The position numbers were made by a program, and so were the translations under genes. A DNA stretch of 64,000 bases from Psychrobacillus insolitus (GTDB lineage: Bacteria > Bacillota > Bacilli > Bacillales_A > Planococcaceae), in the NCBI RefSeq assembly GCF_003254155.1, contig NZ_QKZI01000001.1:1116001-1180000 (forward strand), in the 5' to 3' direction. The notes beneath the pieces were generated by a model. That model saw nothing but the letters and a program-made list of their open reading frames with translations, made no database searches and was not told the origin of the DNA. This document shows, piece after piece, positions 36,205-45,226 of the stretch (within the stretch, counting starts at the first letter, position 1; each line of letters starts with the position of its first letter).

Positions 36205-36372
36205 TTTCTTCTTTTAGCCACAAACTCTCGGAGCATTTGATTCTTAGACATGATTACATTTATTTTTGGAGAGTAGTAGACAGCCATAAGTTAAACAATT
36301 ACTAAAAAGAGAAATGGCTTAAGAAAGTAACGTAGTCACTTTCTTAAGCCATTTCTCTTTTAAATTAAATTG
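36205..36372. repeat. Dispersed hairpin element, family C, copy 2
   Basis: Between ylbJ and coaD (convergent; 430 bases without a real gene) lies a perfect 24-base inverted repeat (36305-36328 and 36338-36361) with loop AACGTAGTC. The left flank TTATTTTTGGAGAG...GACAG...ACTAAAAAGAG matches copy 3 closely. The large hairpin has T-rich ends on both sides and could terminate both convergent transcripts. 35978-36200 otherwise shows only a family B head and no recognisable gene. Confidence 0.8.
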
Positions 36373-36407
36373 TAATCTGACAAACTGTACACTCTCATGT
36401 TACAAAA

Positions 36408-37461
<1,054 letters not shown>

Positions 37462-37477
37462 ACGATTTCTCCTAGCT

Positions 37478-38896
37478 TTAAAAGATAGCTTTTGTAATAT
37501 TGATTTGTTTCTCTTGTTTTTCAATTTCAACTAAAAATAAACGAATCATCCATGTTTCTTCCACATAAAATCGAGACCCAATTTTTTCAATTGGTTCTGA
37601 AATCGTATCGTATCTTTTCTTATTTAACACATAAAAAGGCTCTTGAATAGGAAATCGGAATGCTCTTTTATCATTTTGTATATACAGTCCATCATCTGTC
37701 ACTTCTAAAGTATAGCCCAGTTCAGAAAGTAATGGTTCTAAATCATATAGTACTTTACTATCTTTTAAAATTACACTTATTTTTTCTTGTTTCAACTCGT
37801 TTATATAGACTGCTCTTAAATCTTCAAACAATAATGGAAAATATTCCACACCTTCTTGAACATTTTGAGTAAAGAAAGATGTTTTTAAAGCGAAAATTTC
37901 TTCTAAAAGTTGATCTAACCGTTCTGCATTAAGCTGACTATTCTTTTGATTCTCTAGCAATATATTCCATTCAGCTAATTGTTCAGAAGTGAAATAATTA
38001 TTCAATGCTTCATACATAGCAGTTGCTTTTCCAGATCCTATTGGTTGATTAAGTAAAAAACTGCTAATGACATCTACTATTATGGTTTGATCATTCCCTA
38101 ACCCATATACTTCTCTTACATTTCGATGTAGTAATTCTCTTTCTAAGGATGGTCTATCACCCGCAGAAATAGTTACTATTCTGGATGAATTGATTTTATT
38201 ATTATTATTCAATAAAACGGAAACATGCTCACTACCTGGAATATGTACTTTTCCTAGCTGCTCCTTCCATTCTGAAGGAATATCTTTTGCTGAATAAATA
38301 GTAAAATAATCATCTTCATAAATTAAAGGGACATCATCTTTTTGCCAAAATAATTCCGTAACAGCCCCAGTTCCATATGCTAGCGAATAGTCAATTAGCT
38401 CAAGTGATGTAGTACCGACCATCGGAAGACCGCTTACCCACATGCCACCTCTTTTAAGTGCATCCGTAATATGTAGCGTTGTATAAGAAACTCCACCTTG
38501 ATCTAGTTTGGCGAATAGTCCAGAAAAAACTTTTCCATCTACAAGCCCTTCTGGTATTGGAATTTCAAACGAAATACTTTGTCTTTTTGTCTCTCCCGCT
38601 GCAAAAGCAGATAAATCTTCTATTAAGCGATTACAACCATCGCTTGTATTTAACTCACAGCTTCTATTTTCACTATTAATAGGCCATAAAATATCCATTT
38701 CTTCTTTGGGTAAATTAGCAAAATGCTGCTTAATAATCATTTTATTTTCTTTTAGTTTCACTTCTATTTCTTGTTCATATGAATAAGACGGTTCATCCTC
38801 TGCTAAGCTTGTGGAATAAACTTGATATTGAAATAACAGGAGAACACTATTTACTACAACGAGTATCAAGAATAAAAAACTTATAACAAATTTCAT
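37478..38896 (-). CDS. Uncharacterised membrane-anchored exported protein with stalk-like C-terminus
   Basis: I do not recognise this 472-residue protein as a whole. It has an N-terminal membrane segment (about 5-23), so it is probably anchored with the rest outside. The large central region (about 45-380) includes GGMWVSGLPMVGTTSLELIDYSLAYGTGAVTELFW and a low-complexity NNNNK stretch. The last 80 residues (VLYDLEPLLSELGYTLEVTDDGLYIQND onward) resemble the copper-amine-oxidase-N-like stalk repeat common in Bacillales envelope proteins. Start ATG follows GGAGGACAATTCT. It stands between rsmD and the ylbG neighbourhood, where B. subtilis has no such gene. Confidence 0.8.
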   Translation of the reverse strand: MKFVISFLFLILVVVNSVLLLFQYQVYSTSLAEDEPSYSYEQEIEVKLKENKMIIKQHFANLPKEEMDILWPINSENRSCELNTSDGCNRLIEDLSAFAAGETKRQSISFEIPIPEGLVDGKVFSGLFAKLDQGGVSYTTLHITDALKRGGMWVSGLPMVGTTSLELIDYSLAYGTGAVTELFWQKDDVPLIYEDDYFTIYSAKDIPSEWKEQLGKVHIPGSEHVSVLLNNNNKINSSRIVTISAGDRPSLERELLHRNVREVYGLGNDQTIIVDVISSFLLNQPIGSGKATAMYEALNNYFTSEQLAEWNILLENQKNSQLNAERLDQLLEEIFALKTSFFTQNVQEGVEYFPLLFEDLRAVYINELKQEKISVILKDSKVLYDLEPLLSELGYTLEVTDDGLYIQNDKRAFRFPIQEPFYVLNKKRYDTISEPIEKIGSRFYVEETWMIRLFLVEIEKQEKQINITKAIF

Positions 38897-38948
38897 AGAA
38901 TTGTCCTCCAACAAAGTGGTAAGATAGTTTGGAAAGGATGTGTTTTTT

Positions 38949-39359
38949 TTGATTCAACGAATTATTGAACTTGGTAAAGGCTACGGAGATATTTATGAAC
39001 TTTGCGAACAAGCTCGGGTAAACAAAGATCGCATTCATCGGGCATTTATCTTTTCATCAAAAAAAGATGGTAAGGAATATCATTCCATTGCTATTGCCCT
39101 AAAACCAACAAATGCCGCTAACTTTTTCCCAATATATATGTGTAGCGAAGGTATCCCAAATGTACAACCGATTTCTAAAAGACTCTCGCATTTTATAGAA
39201 ACCTTAGATGAGCTCCAATTGAAAGCAGTACATTTGGATATTAGACACTCTTCATCATTTGCAGATAGTGAACTTTTCTATCAATATTTAATAGGCATTT
39301 TACGTCTAAATCATTTCATACCACCATTAGAAATAAATAATTATAACCCGATTTTGTAG
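38949..39359 (+). CDS. Conserved Bacillales protein, DUF7147-like
   Basis: This 136-residue soluble protein begins [35 protein letters not shown], then [32 protein letters not shown]. It looks like a small conserved Bacillales family that I recall as DUF7147; that label is from memory. No catalytic motif is evident. The TTG at 38949-38951 is preferred (GGAAAGG ten bases upstream); a GTG three codons earlier is too close to that site. Its 3' end overlaps ylbG on the other strand by 19 bases. Confidence 0.7.
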   Translation: MIQRIIELGKGYGDIYELCEQARVNKDRIHRAFIFSSKKDGKEYHSIAIALKPTNAANFFPIYMCSEGIPNVQPISKRLSHFIETLDELQLKAVHLDIRHSSSFADSELFYQYLIGILRLNHFIPPLEINNYNPIL

Positions 39360-39613
39360 TCATATTCTTTTGCTTTATCTGGTTTACTGTTTTCATATTC
39401 CGTTTTTAAAAATGGACGATAAGACACTAATATTTCTTTGACAAATGGTAACTTTTTCATCTTTTGTTTAGCAATTTCTATTTGATCTTGATCACAATAC
39501 AACACAACATACTTTAATCTTTTAGATATAAAATGTACATGTCCATATTTCCTAAGTGATTTGGCTTGTTTTAAGTGATGCACATAGACAACTAATCCTT
39601 GCCTTTCTGTCAT
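39341..39613 (-). CDS. ylbG: DUF2129-family protein YlbG
   Basis: This 90-residue protein starts [40 protein letters not shown], typical of the YlbG (UPF0298) family found next to rsmD/ricF. Function unknown; the fold is probably a small alpha/beta domain. The ATG follows GAGGGGAAGA. Confidence 0.92.
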   Translation of the reverse strand: MTERQGLVVYVHHLKQAKSLRKYGHVHFISKRLKYVVLYCDQDQIEIAKQKMKKLPFVKEILVSYRPFLKTEYENSKPDKAKEYDYKIGL

Positions 39614-39747
39614 TCTTCTTCCCCTCGTTTCTTCACTTCAAGAATAACATATGCTTGAAATTGATAGCAACAACAAGTAGCTGACAGTTATGTATCGTTT
39701 AGATATAATAAGGAAAACCTTTCATGAAAAAGGAGGAAAACAGTTTA

Positions 39748-40650
39748 ATGGGGAAAAAAACAAATGTAGCCATTGCGATTGCGGCAGTTACTGGAGCAGC
39801 TTGGGCTAGTTCTAAAGCAATTTCTAAACCTCGAAGTCGTTTAAACCATGAGGCATTAAAATATGAACAACCGATCATCCTTGCCCATCGAGGAGGCATG
39901 GCACTTGCTCCCGAAAATTCTCCTATTTCATTTGAAAATGCTGCTAAATTGGGAGTCCATGGTTTTGAGATTGACCTACGACTGACAAAAGATGAAGAAA
40001 TTATTGTTTTCCATGATGAAACATTAGAACGTGTAACAAACTTTTCAGGAAAAGTAGCTGACTATACATTGGAACAACTGAAAGTAGCTGACTTAGGGTA
40101 TCACTTTATCAGCTTGGATGGAGAACACTCTTTTAGAGATAAAGGCCAACAAATAATGACACTTGATGATTTACTGGAATTATACCCACAAATGCTAATT
40201 AGTATGGATATAAAAGATTCTCCTCAAACTTACGAAGGAAGCTTAATGCCTTCCAAGCTCTGGAGACTAATAGAAGAAAAACAAGCTTTTAAACGAGTAA
40301 TTGTAACAAGCTTCTATGATGAACAAATTGATCGTTTTAATTTGTATGCACAAAATAATGTTGCACTTGGTGCAGGTGAAAGAGAAGTATTAAAGGCTTA
40401 TACTGCTTATACCAGTCAGTTCAAACATTTATATCATCCAAAAGCAGATGTCTTTCAACTTCCAATTAAATCAAATGGATTTCCACTTGATCATGCTAGC
40501 TTTATTCAGTTTTTATCATCACTAAATATTCCAGTGCATTACTGGACGATAAATGATCCGGTGATGATGAAAAGGCTACTAAAGAATGGAGCAAAAGGGA
40601 TAATTACAGATCGACCTGATTTGGCAATCGAAGCATTAAAACTAGACTAA
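39748..40650 (+). CDS. Glycerophosphodiester phosphodiesterase family protein
   Basis: This 300-residue protein carries the GDPD TIM barrel. Substrate and metal residues are seen in ILAHRGGMALAPENS (His-Arg and Glu) and FEIDLRLTKDEEIIVFHDETLERVTN (Glu-Asp, His-Asp). The C-terminal block is VHYWTINDPVMMKRLLKNGAKGIITDRPDLA. A short hydrophobic N-terminus (about 5-25) may be a membrane anchor. It would release glycerol-3-phosphate from glycerophosphodiesters. The ATG at 39748 is preferred over one at 39724 because AAGGAGG lies between them. Confidence 0.9.
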   Translation: MGKKTNVAIAIAAVTGAAWASSKAISKPRSRLNHEALKYEQPIILAHRGGMALAPENSPISFENAAKLGVHGFEIDLRLTKDEEIIVFHDETLERVTNFSGKVADYTLEQLKVADLGYHFISLDGEHSFRDKGQQIMTLDDLLELYPQMLISMDIKDSPQTYEGSLMPSKLWRLIEEKQAFKRVIVTSFYDEQIDRFNLYAQNNVALGAGEREVLKAYTAYTSQFKHLYHPKADVFQLPIKSNGFPLDHASFIQFLSSLNIPVHYWTINDPVMMKRLLKNGAKGIITDRPDLAIEALKLD

Positions 40651-40698
40651 AAAGGATGTGTGTAAAGCCATTAAGCTTTTGCACACATCCTTTTATTT
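40650..40698 (+). terminator. Bidirectional terminator between the GDPD gene and ricF
   Basis: Thirteen-base arms AAAAGGATGTGTG and CACACATCCTTTT are continuous with an inner AAAGC/GCTTT pairing. T-rich tails occur on both strands. It serves two convergent genes. Confidence 0.85.
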
Positions 40699-40722
40699 TA
40701 CTAACTTAATCAAGCACTGTTC

Positions 40723-41172
40723 TTAAGCAGAACAAGAACAAGATCCACCAGTTCCACATCCAGTTCCGCAACTTGAATCACTAGAACCAAAAAACGGATT
40801 ACTTACTGGTACTTTTACACCTTCTGAAACAGATTTACCAACTAATAAACTTACTTCATCTAATAAGTCCTGTAAGTCGTTTTCAGCAACTTTTAGCTCT
40901 GCAATTTCATCTACCATATCCAAATTTCTTTTGGTTACTCGAATATCCTTCATAACTACTGAGTAATCTGGATGATATTTTCCGAATCGTTGAACCTCTT
41001 CGTATTGGTCTTTCAGTTTAGAGAAACGATTAATTTCACTAACTAGATTGGAATTTGTATATACAGCACTATGTGCTAGAAAGTATTGATTAAACTGTTC
41101 AGAGGAAAGCACCATTTTACATAGATCATCTGAATGATCCATAATAGTTACCCATTCATTTGTCATTATCAT
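40723..41172 (-). CDS. ricF: YlbF/RicF, subunit of the Ric (Y) complex
   Basis: This 149-residue helical protein of the YlbF/YmcA family forms the RicA-RicF-RicT complex. In B. subtilis that complex promotes RNase Y processing and supports competence, biofilm formation and sporulation phosphorelay activity. The helical core spans about 10-115. The tail is cysteine-rich (SSCGTGCGTGGSCSCSA, four cysteines plus one more at the start), matching the cysteines that bind an iron-sulfur cluster in the B. subtilis complex. The ATG follows GGGGGTAGTTAA; a second ATG is two codons downstream. Confidence 0.93.
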   Translation of the reverse strand: MIMTNEWVTIMDHSDDLCKMVLSSEQFNQYFLAHSAVYTNSNLVSEINRFSKLKDQYEEVQRFGKYHPDYSVVMKDIRVTKRNLDMVDEIAELKVAENDLQDLLDEVSLLVGKSVSEGVKVPVSNPFFGSSDSSCGTGCGTGGSCSCSA

Positions 41173-41254
41173 TTAACTACCCCCGATCCATTTAATAATA
41201 ACAGAAATTGAAAATAATTGTTAATCAAATATCTTATCGACAGGAGTAAAATTA

Positions 41255-41752
41255 ATGAATAAATTACAAACATTGATGCAAGAAGTAACTGAAAATGCTA
41301 ATCAGGTGGAACTTGATTTAATAAATAACTTTCTAAAAGGCATACAAAAAATGCAACAAAAAGAAGCACCTAATTATCTAAATGCTACTTTTGATTTCGA
41401 TACAAAATACGAAGATGATTGCTGCATTATCACACTACCAATAACTCCACTTTCTTATAATAATTTCGATATGCCACATGGTGGAATTATTGCAACTTTA
41501 GCAGATAATGCAATGGGATTCCTTGTAAATAAGGATTTGCATTCAGAAGGCAAAGGAGCTGTTACGACCAATATGACCGTTCATTATTTACGTGCTTCCA
41601 CTGCTAAATCATTAATTGCAACAGCTACATATTTACATAAAGGTAGACAAACATTAGTATTAACCTGCACAGTGACTCAGCCTGATGGAAAAAAGGTTGC
41701 TCATGCTACAGGGTCATTTTTTGTTATTACACCACCAAGTTCTTCGAAATAA
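41255..41752 (+). CDS. PaaI-like hotdog-fold thioesterase
   Basis: This 165-residue protein has the hotdog thioesterase layout. The key motif is NFDMPHGGIIATLADNAMGFLV (His-Gly-Gly and Asp) near residues 71-92, then GAVTTNMTVHYLRAS and the ATYLHKGRQTLVLTCTV strands. It probably hydrolyses an acyl- or aryl-CoA. Its last 52 bases overlap, on the opposite strand, the end of the murE-like gene. The ATG follows AGGAGTAAAATTA. Confidence 0.85.
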   Translation: MNKLQTLMQEVTENANQVELDLINNFLKGIQKMQQKEAPNYLNATFDFDTKYEDDCCIITLPITPLSYNNFDMPHGGIIATLADNAMGFLVNKDLHSEGKGAVTTNMTVHYLRASTAKSLIATATYLHKGRQTLVLTCTVTQPDGKKVAHATGSFFVITPPSSSK

Positions 41753-43161
41753 TTCCGTACAACTTCTTGATCAGAAAAAGGGGCAACTTGACCATTAATA
41801 ATTTGTTCTTGTTCATGTCCCTTTCCTGCTATTAAAACAATATCTCCTTTTCTTGCAATGGATAATGCTAATATAATCGCTGTTTTTCGATCTTTTTCGA
41901 TCATTATTTTAGTTGGGTTCAACCCTTTTACGATCTCTGCAATAATCGCTTCGGGTTGTTCGTCTCTAGGATTATCTGAAGTAATAATTGCTTTTGTTGC
42001 ATATTTTAAAGCAACCTCTCCCATCTCTTTTCTTTTTTTTCTATCTCGATTTCCCCCACAACCAAAAACAACAAACACATTCTTTTCTGCAAATGAAGCT
42101 ACAGCTGATAAACTGGCTTCTAACGCATCTGGAGTATGCGCATAGTCCACTAAAACCTCCACGTTAAAGTTATTACCGATTTGTTCTAATCTTCCTTTAG
42201 GAAGCGTCACGTCTTTTATTTCATTAGGTAATATGTCGAGTGAAGCTAATACCGCGAGTGCCGCTGCTAAATTTAGTCCATTATAATATCCACTATTTTT
42301 CATCTTCACTTTTAGTTGCTGTTTTTTTACTAAAAACGAATAGATTGTATTTTGTTGTTTGAAATCAGTTGTTTCAAATACGACATCATTATTAGTATCG
42401 TCGCCAAAAAAATAAACGGATTGGATGGCTTTGTCTGCAACTGATTGGCACCATTCATCATTTGCGTTAATAACTAGTTGTTTAGCCTGATGCGCGAGTA
42501 ATTCTTTAGATTTTTTATATGGAACCATTCCACCGTGAAATTCAAGATGGTCCCTACCTATATTTAAAAACACCCCAATATCAATAGGGTAGCCACCTAA
42601 ACGATAATCGAGTAAGCCTTGAGAAGAAGCTTCTAACACAATAAACTGAACTTCCTGTTCGAAACAATATTTCACTACTTGTATCAAATCAAAAAACGGC
42701 AACGTGGTATTACTTCTCATTAATTTAGATATCCTTACCCCATTGACATACACACCCAGTGTCCCAATAACACATACTGACTTTTGTTGTTGCATTAATA
42801 GCTGTCCAATAAATGATGTTACCGTTGTTTTCCCATTTGTTCCTGTAACACCAATCACCTTCAAATCTTTCCCATACATTTCATAAGTAAGTACTGACAC
42901 CCTGTCTATAAAATCTCGCATCTGGGATGGAATAATAATTTGAGGAACCAAACAATCCTGGATAAAAAACTCTGATAAGACAGCTACTGCACCTCTTTGA
43001 ATTGCCTCATCCACAAATTCTCTATTAAATGTTTGTGAAATAAACAAATCTCCAGGTTCAACTTGCTTGGAATGATCAATACACCCGCGCACTTGTAAAT
43101 TACTTATATCCATCGTCGTCGTATACTCTAAGCCTTCTAATAACTTTTCTAAAGGATAAAT
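41701..43161 (-). CDS. murE: MurE-type UDP-MurNAc-tripeptide ligase with diaminopimelate signature
   Basis: This Mur ligase is 486 residues from the proposed AUU start at 43159-43161. The ATP loop GTNGKTT is at 107-113, the carbamylated-Lys region PYKKSKELL at 214-222 and DYAHTPDALE at 339-348. The amino-acid recognition motif DNPR is at 396-399 (DNPRDEQP), and GKGHE is at 446-450. DNPR plus the later Glu is the mark of meso-diaminopimelate-adding MurE rather than lysine-adding forms. AGGAAGGGG lies six bases upstream of the AUU. The first in-frame ATG downstream (43113) would remove 16 residues that align with the normal N-terminus. The gene lies far from the dcw cluster and is divergent from an aspartokinase. 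Confidence 0.88.
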   Translation of the reverse strand: MYPLEKLLEGLEYTTTMDISNLQVRGCIDHSKQVEPGDLFISQTFNREFVDEAIQRGAVAVLSEFFIQDCLVPQIIIPSQMRDFIDRVSVLTYEMYGKDLKVIGVTGTNGKTTVTSFIGQLLMQQQKSVCVIGTLGVYVNGVRISKLMRSNTTLPFFDLIQVVKYCFEQEVQFIVLEASSQGLLDYRLGGYPIDIGVFLNIGRDHLEFHGGMVPYKKSKELLAHQAKQLVINANDEWCQSVADKAIQSVYFFGDDTNNDVVFETTDFKQQNTIYSFLVKKQQLKVKMKNSGYYNGLNLAAALAVLASLDILPNEIKDVTLPKGRLEQIGNNFNVEVLVDYAHTPDALEASLSAVASFAEKNVFVVFGCGGNRDRKKRKEMGEVALKYATKAIITSDNPRDEQPEAIIAEIVKGLNPTKIMIEKDRKTAIILALSIARKGDIVLIAGKGHEQEQIINGQVAPFSDQEVVRNYFEELGGVITKNDPVA

Positions 43162-43220
43162 GGCTATCCCCTTCCTACACCATTCTTGTTTTTTCGCATA
43201 AATTAAAACGAATTCCCTGT

Positions 43221-43247
43221 ATCGTATGAACAGTATGATTGAAATGT
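43221..43247 (-). promoter_or_regulatory. Candidate sigma-E promoter of the murE-like gene
   Basis: On the minus strand ACATTT (43242-43247) and CATACGAT (43221-43228) are separated by 13 bases. CATACGAT matches the sigma-E -10 (CATACAAT) at all but one base; the -35 is weaker. Transcription would begin about 50 bases upstream of the AUU start. Confidence 0.45.
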
Positions 43248-43269
43248 CACGAATGAGGTGGAGGAAATT

Positions 43270-44001
43270 ATGATTGTACAAAAATATGGTGGTGTTGCCA
43301 TGCAAAACTACACAAGTAGGCAACGAGTCATTGCTCATATACAAAAAGCTATCAACGACCATCAGAAAGTGCTTGTTGTTGTTTCTGCTATGGGAAGAAG
43401 AGGATCTCATTATGCAACAGATACATTATTAGAACTAATGCCTAATGCGAATAATCGTGTTGAAGCAGATTTGCTATCTGCATGCGGTGAATTAATATCG
43501 TCCAGTGTTTTGAGTTCAGAACTAAATAACGAAGGAATTCCAGCTACTATCTTATATGGTAAAAAAGCAGGAATATTTACAAATGATGATTATGGAAATG
43601 CCGAAATTTTACAAGTGGATACTTTTCATTTATTGGAAGGATTTAAAGATCACTCTTGTATCGTTGTACCCGGATTTCAAGGTATCTCTGAATATACTTC
43701 TAATTTCACCACGTTGGGTAGAGGTGGAAGCGATTTAACTGCAGTAGTTTATGGTCATCATCTAAATGCAGAACTTGTAGAATTTTATAAGGATGTTCCA
43801 GGGGTGATGACATCAGATCCTTTTATCAATCAGGGTGCCCAGTTAATACCAAGTATGACTTACAATGAATTACACAAAGTAATCATCGAACCAGTTGAAA
43901 TAATTCAAAAAAGAGCAGCAATATTTGCCGCTCTTCACAAAGTTCCCTTGCACATCCGATCTCTGTATAAAGAAAGTGATGGTACTAAGATCATTGAATA
44001 A
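43270..44001 (+). CDS. Stand-alone aspartokinase catalytic domain, DapG-like, no ACT domain
   Basis: This 243-residue amino-acid kinase domain is close to the N-terminal half of DapG-type aspartokinase. MIVQKYGGVAM corresponds to the KFGGTSV motif, with VVVSAMGRRGSHYATDTLLEL following. The substrate and ATP segments are GRGGSDLTAVVYG and FYKDVPGVMTSDP. It ends with HIRSLYKESDGTKIIE, where normal enzymes (about 400 residues) continue into two ACT regulatory domains. The Thr-Ser of KFGGTS is replaced by Val-Ala, so activity is uncertain. The ATG follows GGTGGAGG. It is divergent from the murE-like gene, 108 bases apart, and abuts the next gene's stop. Confidence 0.85.
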   Translation: MIVQKYGGVAMQNYTSRQRVIAHIQKAINDHQKVLVVVSAMGRRGSHYATDTLLELMPNANNRVEADLLSACGELISSSVLSSELNNEGIPATILYGKKAGIFTNDDYGNAEILQVDTFHLLEGFKDHSCIVVPGFQGISEYTSNFTTLGRGGSDLTAVVYGHHLNAELVEFYKDVPGVMTSDPFINQGAQLIPSMTYNELHKVIIEPVEIIQKRAAIFAALHKVPLHIRSLYKESDGTKIIE

Positions 44002-45075
44002 CTATTCCGTTTGTTCATTCGTATTAGGCTTCTGAATAAAGTTCTGTGTAAAATAGTTTCCATATACTCCTACGCCTATATGAGTATAATTTTTTCCAAA
44101 CAATGTTTTCCTATGATCTTTTGAGTTAATCCAACCTGCAACAGCTTCACCTGCATCTATATAGAATGCTGCGGTATTCCCTCCAGCACTATCGTAAACA
44201 ATAGAATATTCATCTAACTTATCACTAAACTTTGAAGCCTCTAAGGATTCATTTAAAACATTATTATTAGCCATCTCTTCACTATGTGTTCTGGCTATTT
44301 GTTGCAAAATGACATCCGTTTCTAAAACCGCAAGATTATGTTTTACGCGTAAGACATTTGTTATTTCAACTATTTGTCTTTCAATAGCTCTATCTACTGA
44401 AGCTTGTAGTGTAGATGTCGGTGTACTAGTATCAATCATTTCACCATCATAAGAAATATCATATGGCTTGTGTACTAATAGTGTTTTAGCATCTAAAAAT
44501 CTTATTCCATCTAATTTCCCGTCTTGTTCATCGATATATAACATAGCAAATAGACCATCAAATTGTACGAGAATTCTATTATTAAAATCATTTTCACCTA
44601 ACGTAAACGTATATGTACTTTTATCAATTGAGATGGTGATTTCGGATTGCACGAGTGTAAATCGATAAATATCTTCTAATGATTGGCCCATTTTATAAGG
44701 TGTTACGTCTATTTCTTCCCCAATAATGAATGCCTGAGTAACCGTTTCATCTGTAACTCCTATTAACTGATATGTTGAAAAAGAATTATTATAAACCCAC
44801 CATTCATATCCAAACACAGTTGGTTCAATCCGAGTGGGTTTCCCTAGTGTTTTCGTAACCTCACTTGTAGATTTTCCTATAAGAGTAGAGACTCCAGTTT
44901 TTGGTCTAGTAAATATATTATTTGACTCTTCCATTTCAGATGTATTTTGAGTAATAACCTGTTCCGAATTATTCTTACCTGTAAGGGTTTCATTTTCCTT
45001 AACTGGATTATCAAAGTAAATAAAAATAACCAGTATAATTGCTACAGTAGCTAAAATTCGAAATAGATTTTTCAT
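44002..45075 (-). CDS. CAP-domain secreted or membrane-anchored protein (YlbC-like)
   Basis: This 357-residue protein has an N-terminal membrane segment or signal (about 5-22). A linker and a CAP-associated N-terminal domain follow (about 65-205, GVSTLIGKSTSEVTKTLGKPTRIEPTVFGYEWWVYNN). A C-terminal CAP/SCP domain begins near 232, with ARTHSEEMANNNVLNES and HIGVGVYGNYFTQNF. This domain order is that of B. subtilis YlbC and YkwD-related proteins. Biochemical role unknown. Its stop codon directly abuts the aspartokinase stop on the opposite strand. Confidence 0.88.
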   Translation of the reverse strand: MKNLFRILATVAIILVIFIYFDNPVKENETLTGKNNSEQVITQNTSEMEESNNIFTRPKTGVSTLIGKSTSEVTKTLGKPTRIEPTVFGYEWWVYNNSFSTYQLIGVTDETVTQAFIIGEEIDVTPYKMGQSLEDIYRFTLVQSEITISIDKSTYTFTLGENDFNNRILVQFDGLFAMLYIDEQDGKLDGIRFLDAKTLLVHKPYDISYDGEMIDTSTPTSTLQASVDRAIERQIVEITNVLRVKHNLAVLETDVILQQIARTHSEEMANNNVLNESLEASKFSDKLDEYSIVYDSAGGNTAAFYIDAGEAVAGWINSKDHRKTLFGKNYTHIGVGVYGNYFTQNFIQKPNTNEQTE

Positions 45076-45226
45076 GTAGTTTTACTCCCTAATGTTTAAT
45101 CCTCTTCACACTAGTATAACAAGCTTCTACGTATAGACACAATGTTACCATTGCAACATTTTCAAATTTGAATTAATATTAGTAAGAACATATTAATGGT
45201 AATTGAACGTGAAGGAGGACATTTCA

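Noticed and set aside
36075-36287. 70-codon minus-strand frame between ylbJ and coaD
   Set aside because: No ribosome site or recognisable motif; it runs into the family C element.
43162-43410. Longer MurE-like frame starting at 43410 (569 residues)
   Set aside because: The extra N-terminus lies antisense to the aspartokinase, does not look like MurE, and would pass through the promoter region.
43999-44004. Possible frameshift that removed ACT domains from the aspartokinase
   Set aside because: The following sequence is occupied by an intact convergent CAP-domain gene, so no ACT remnant is present.
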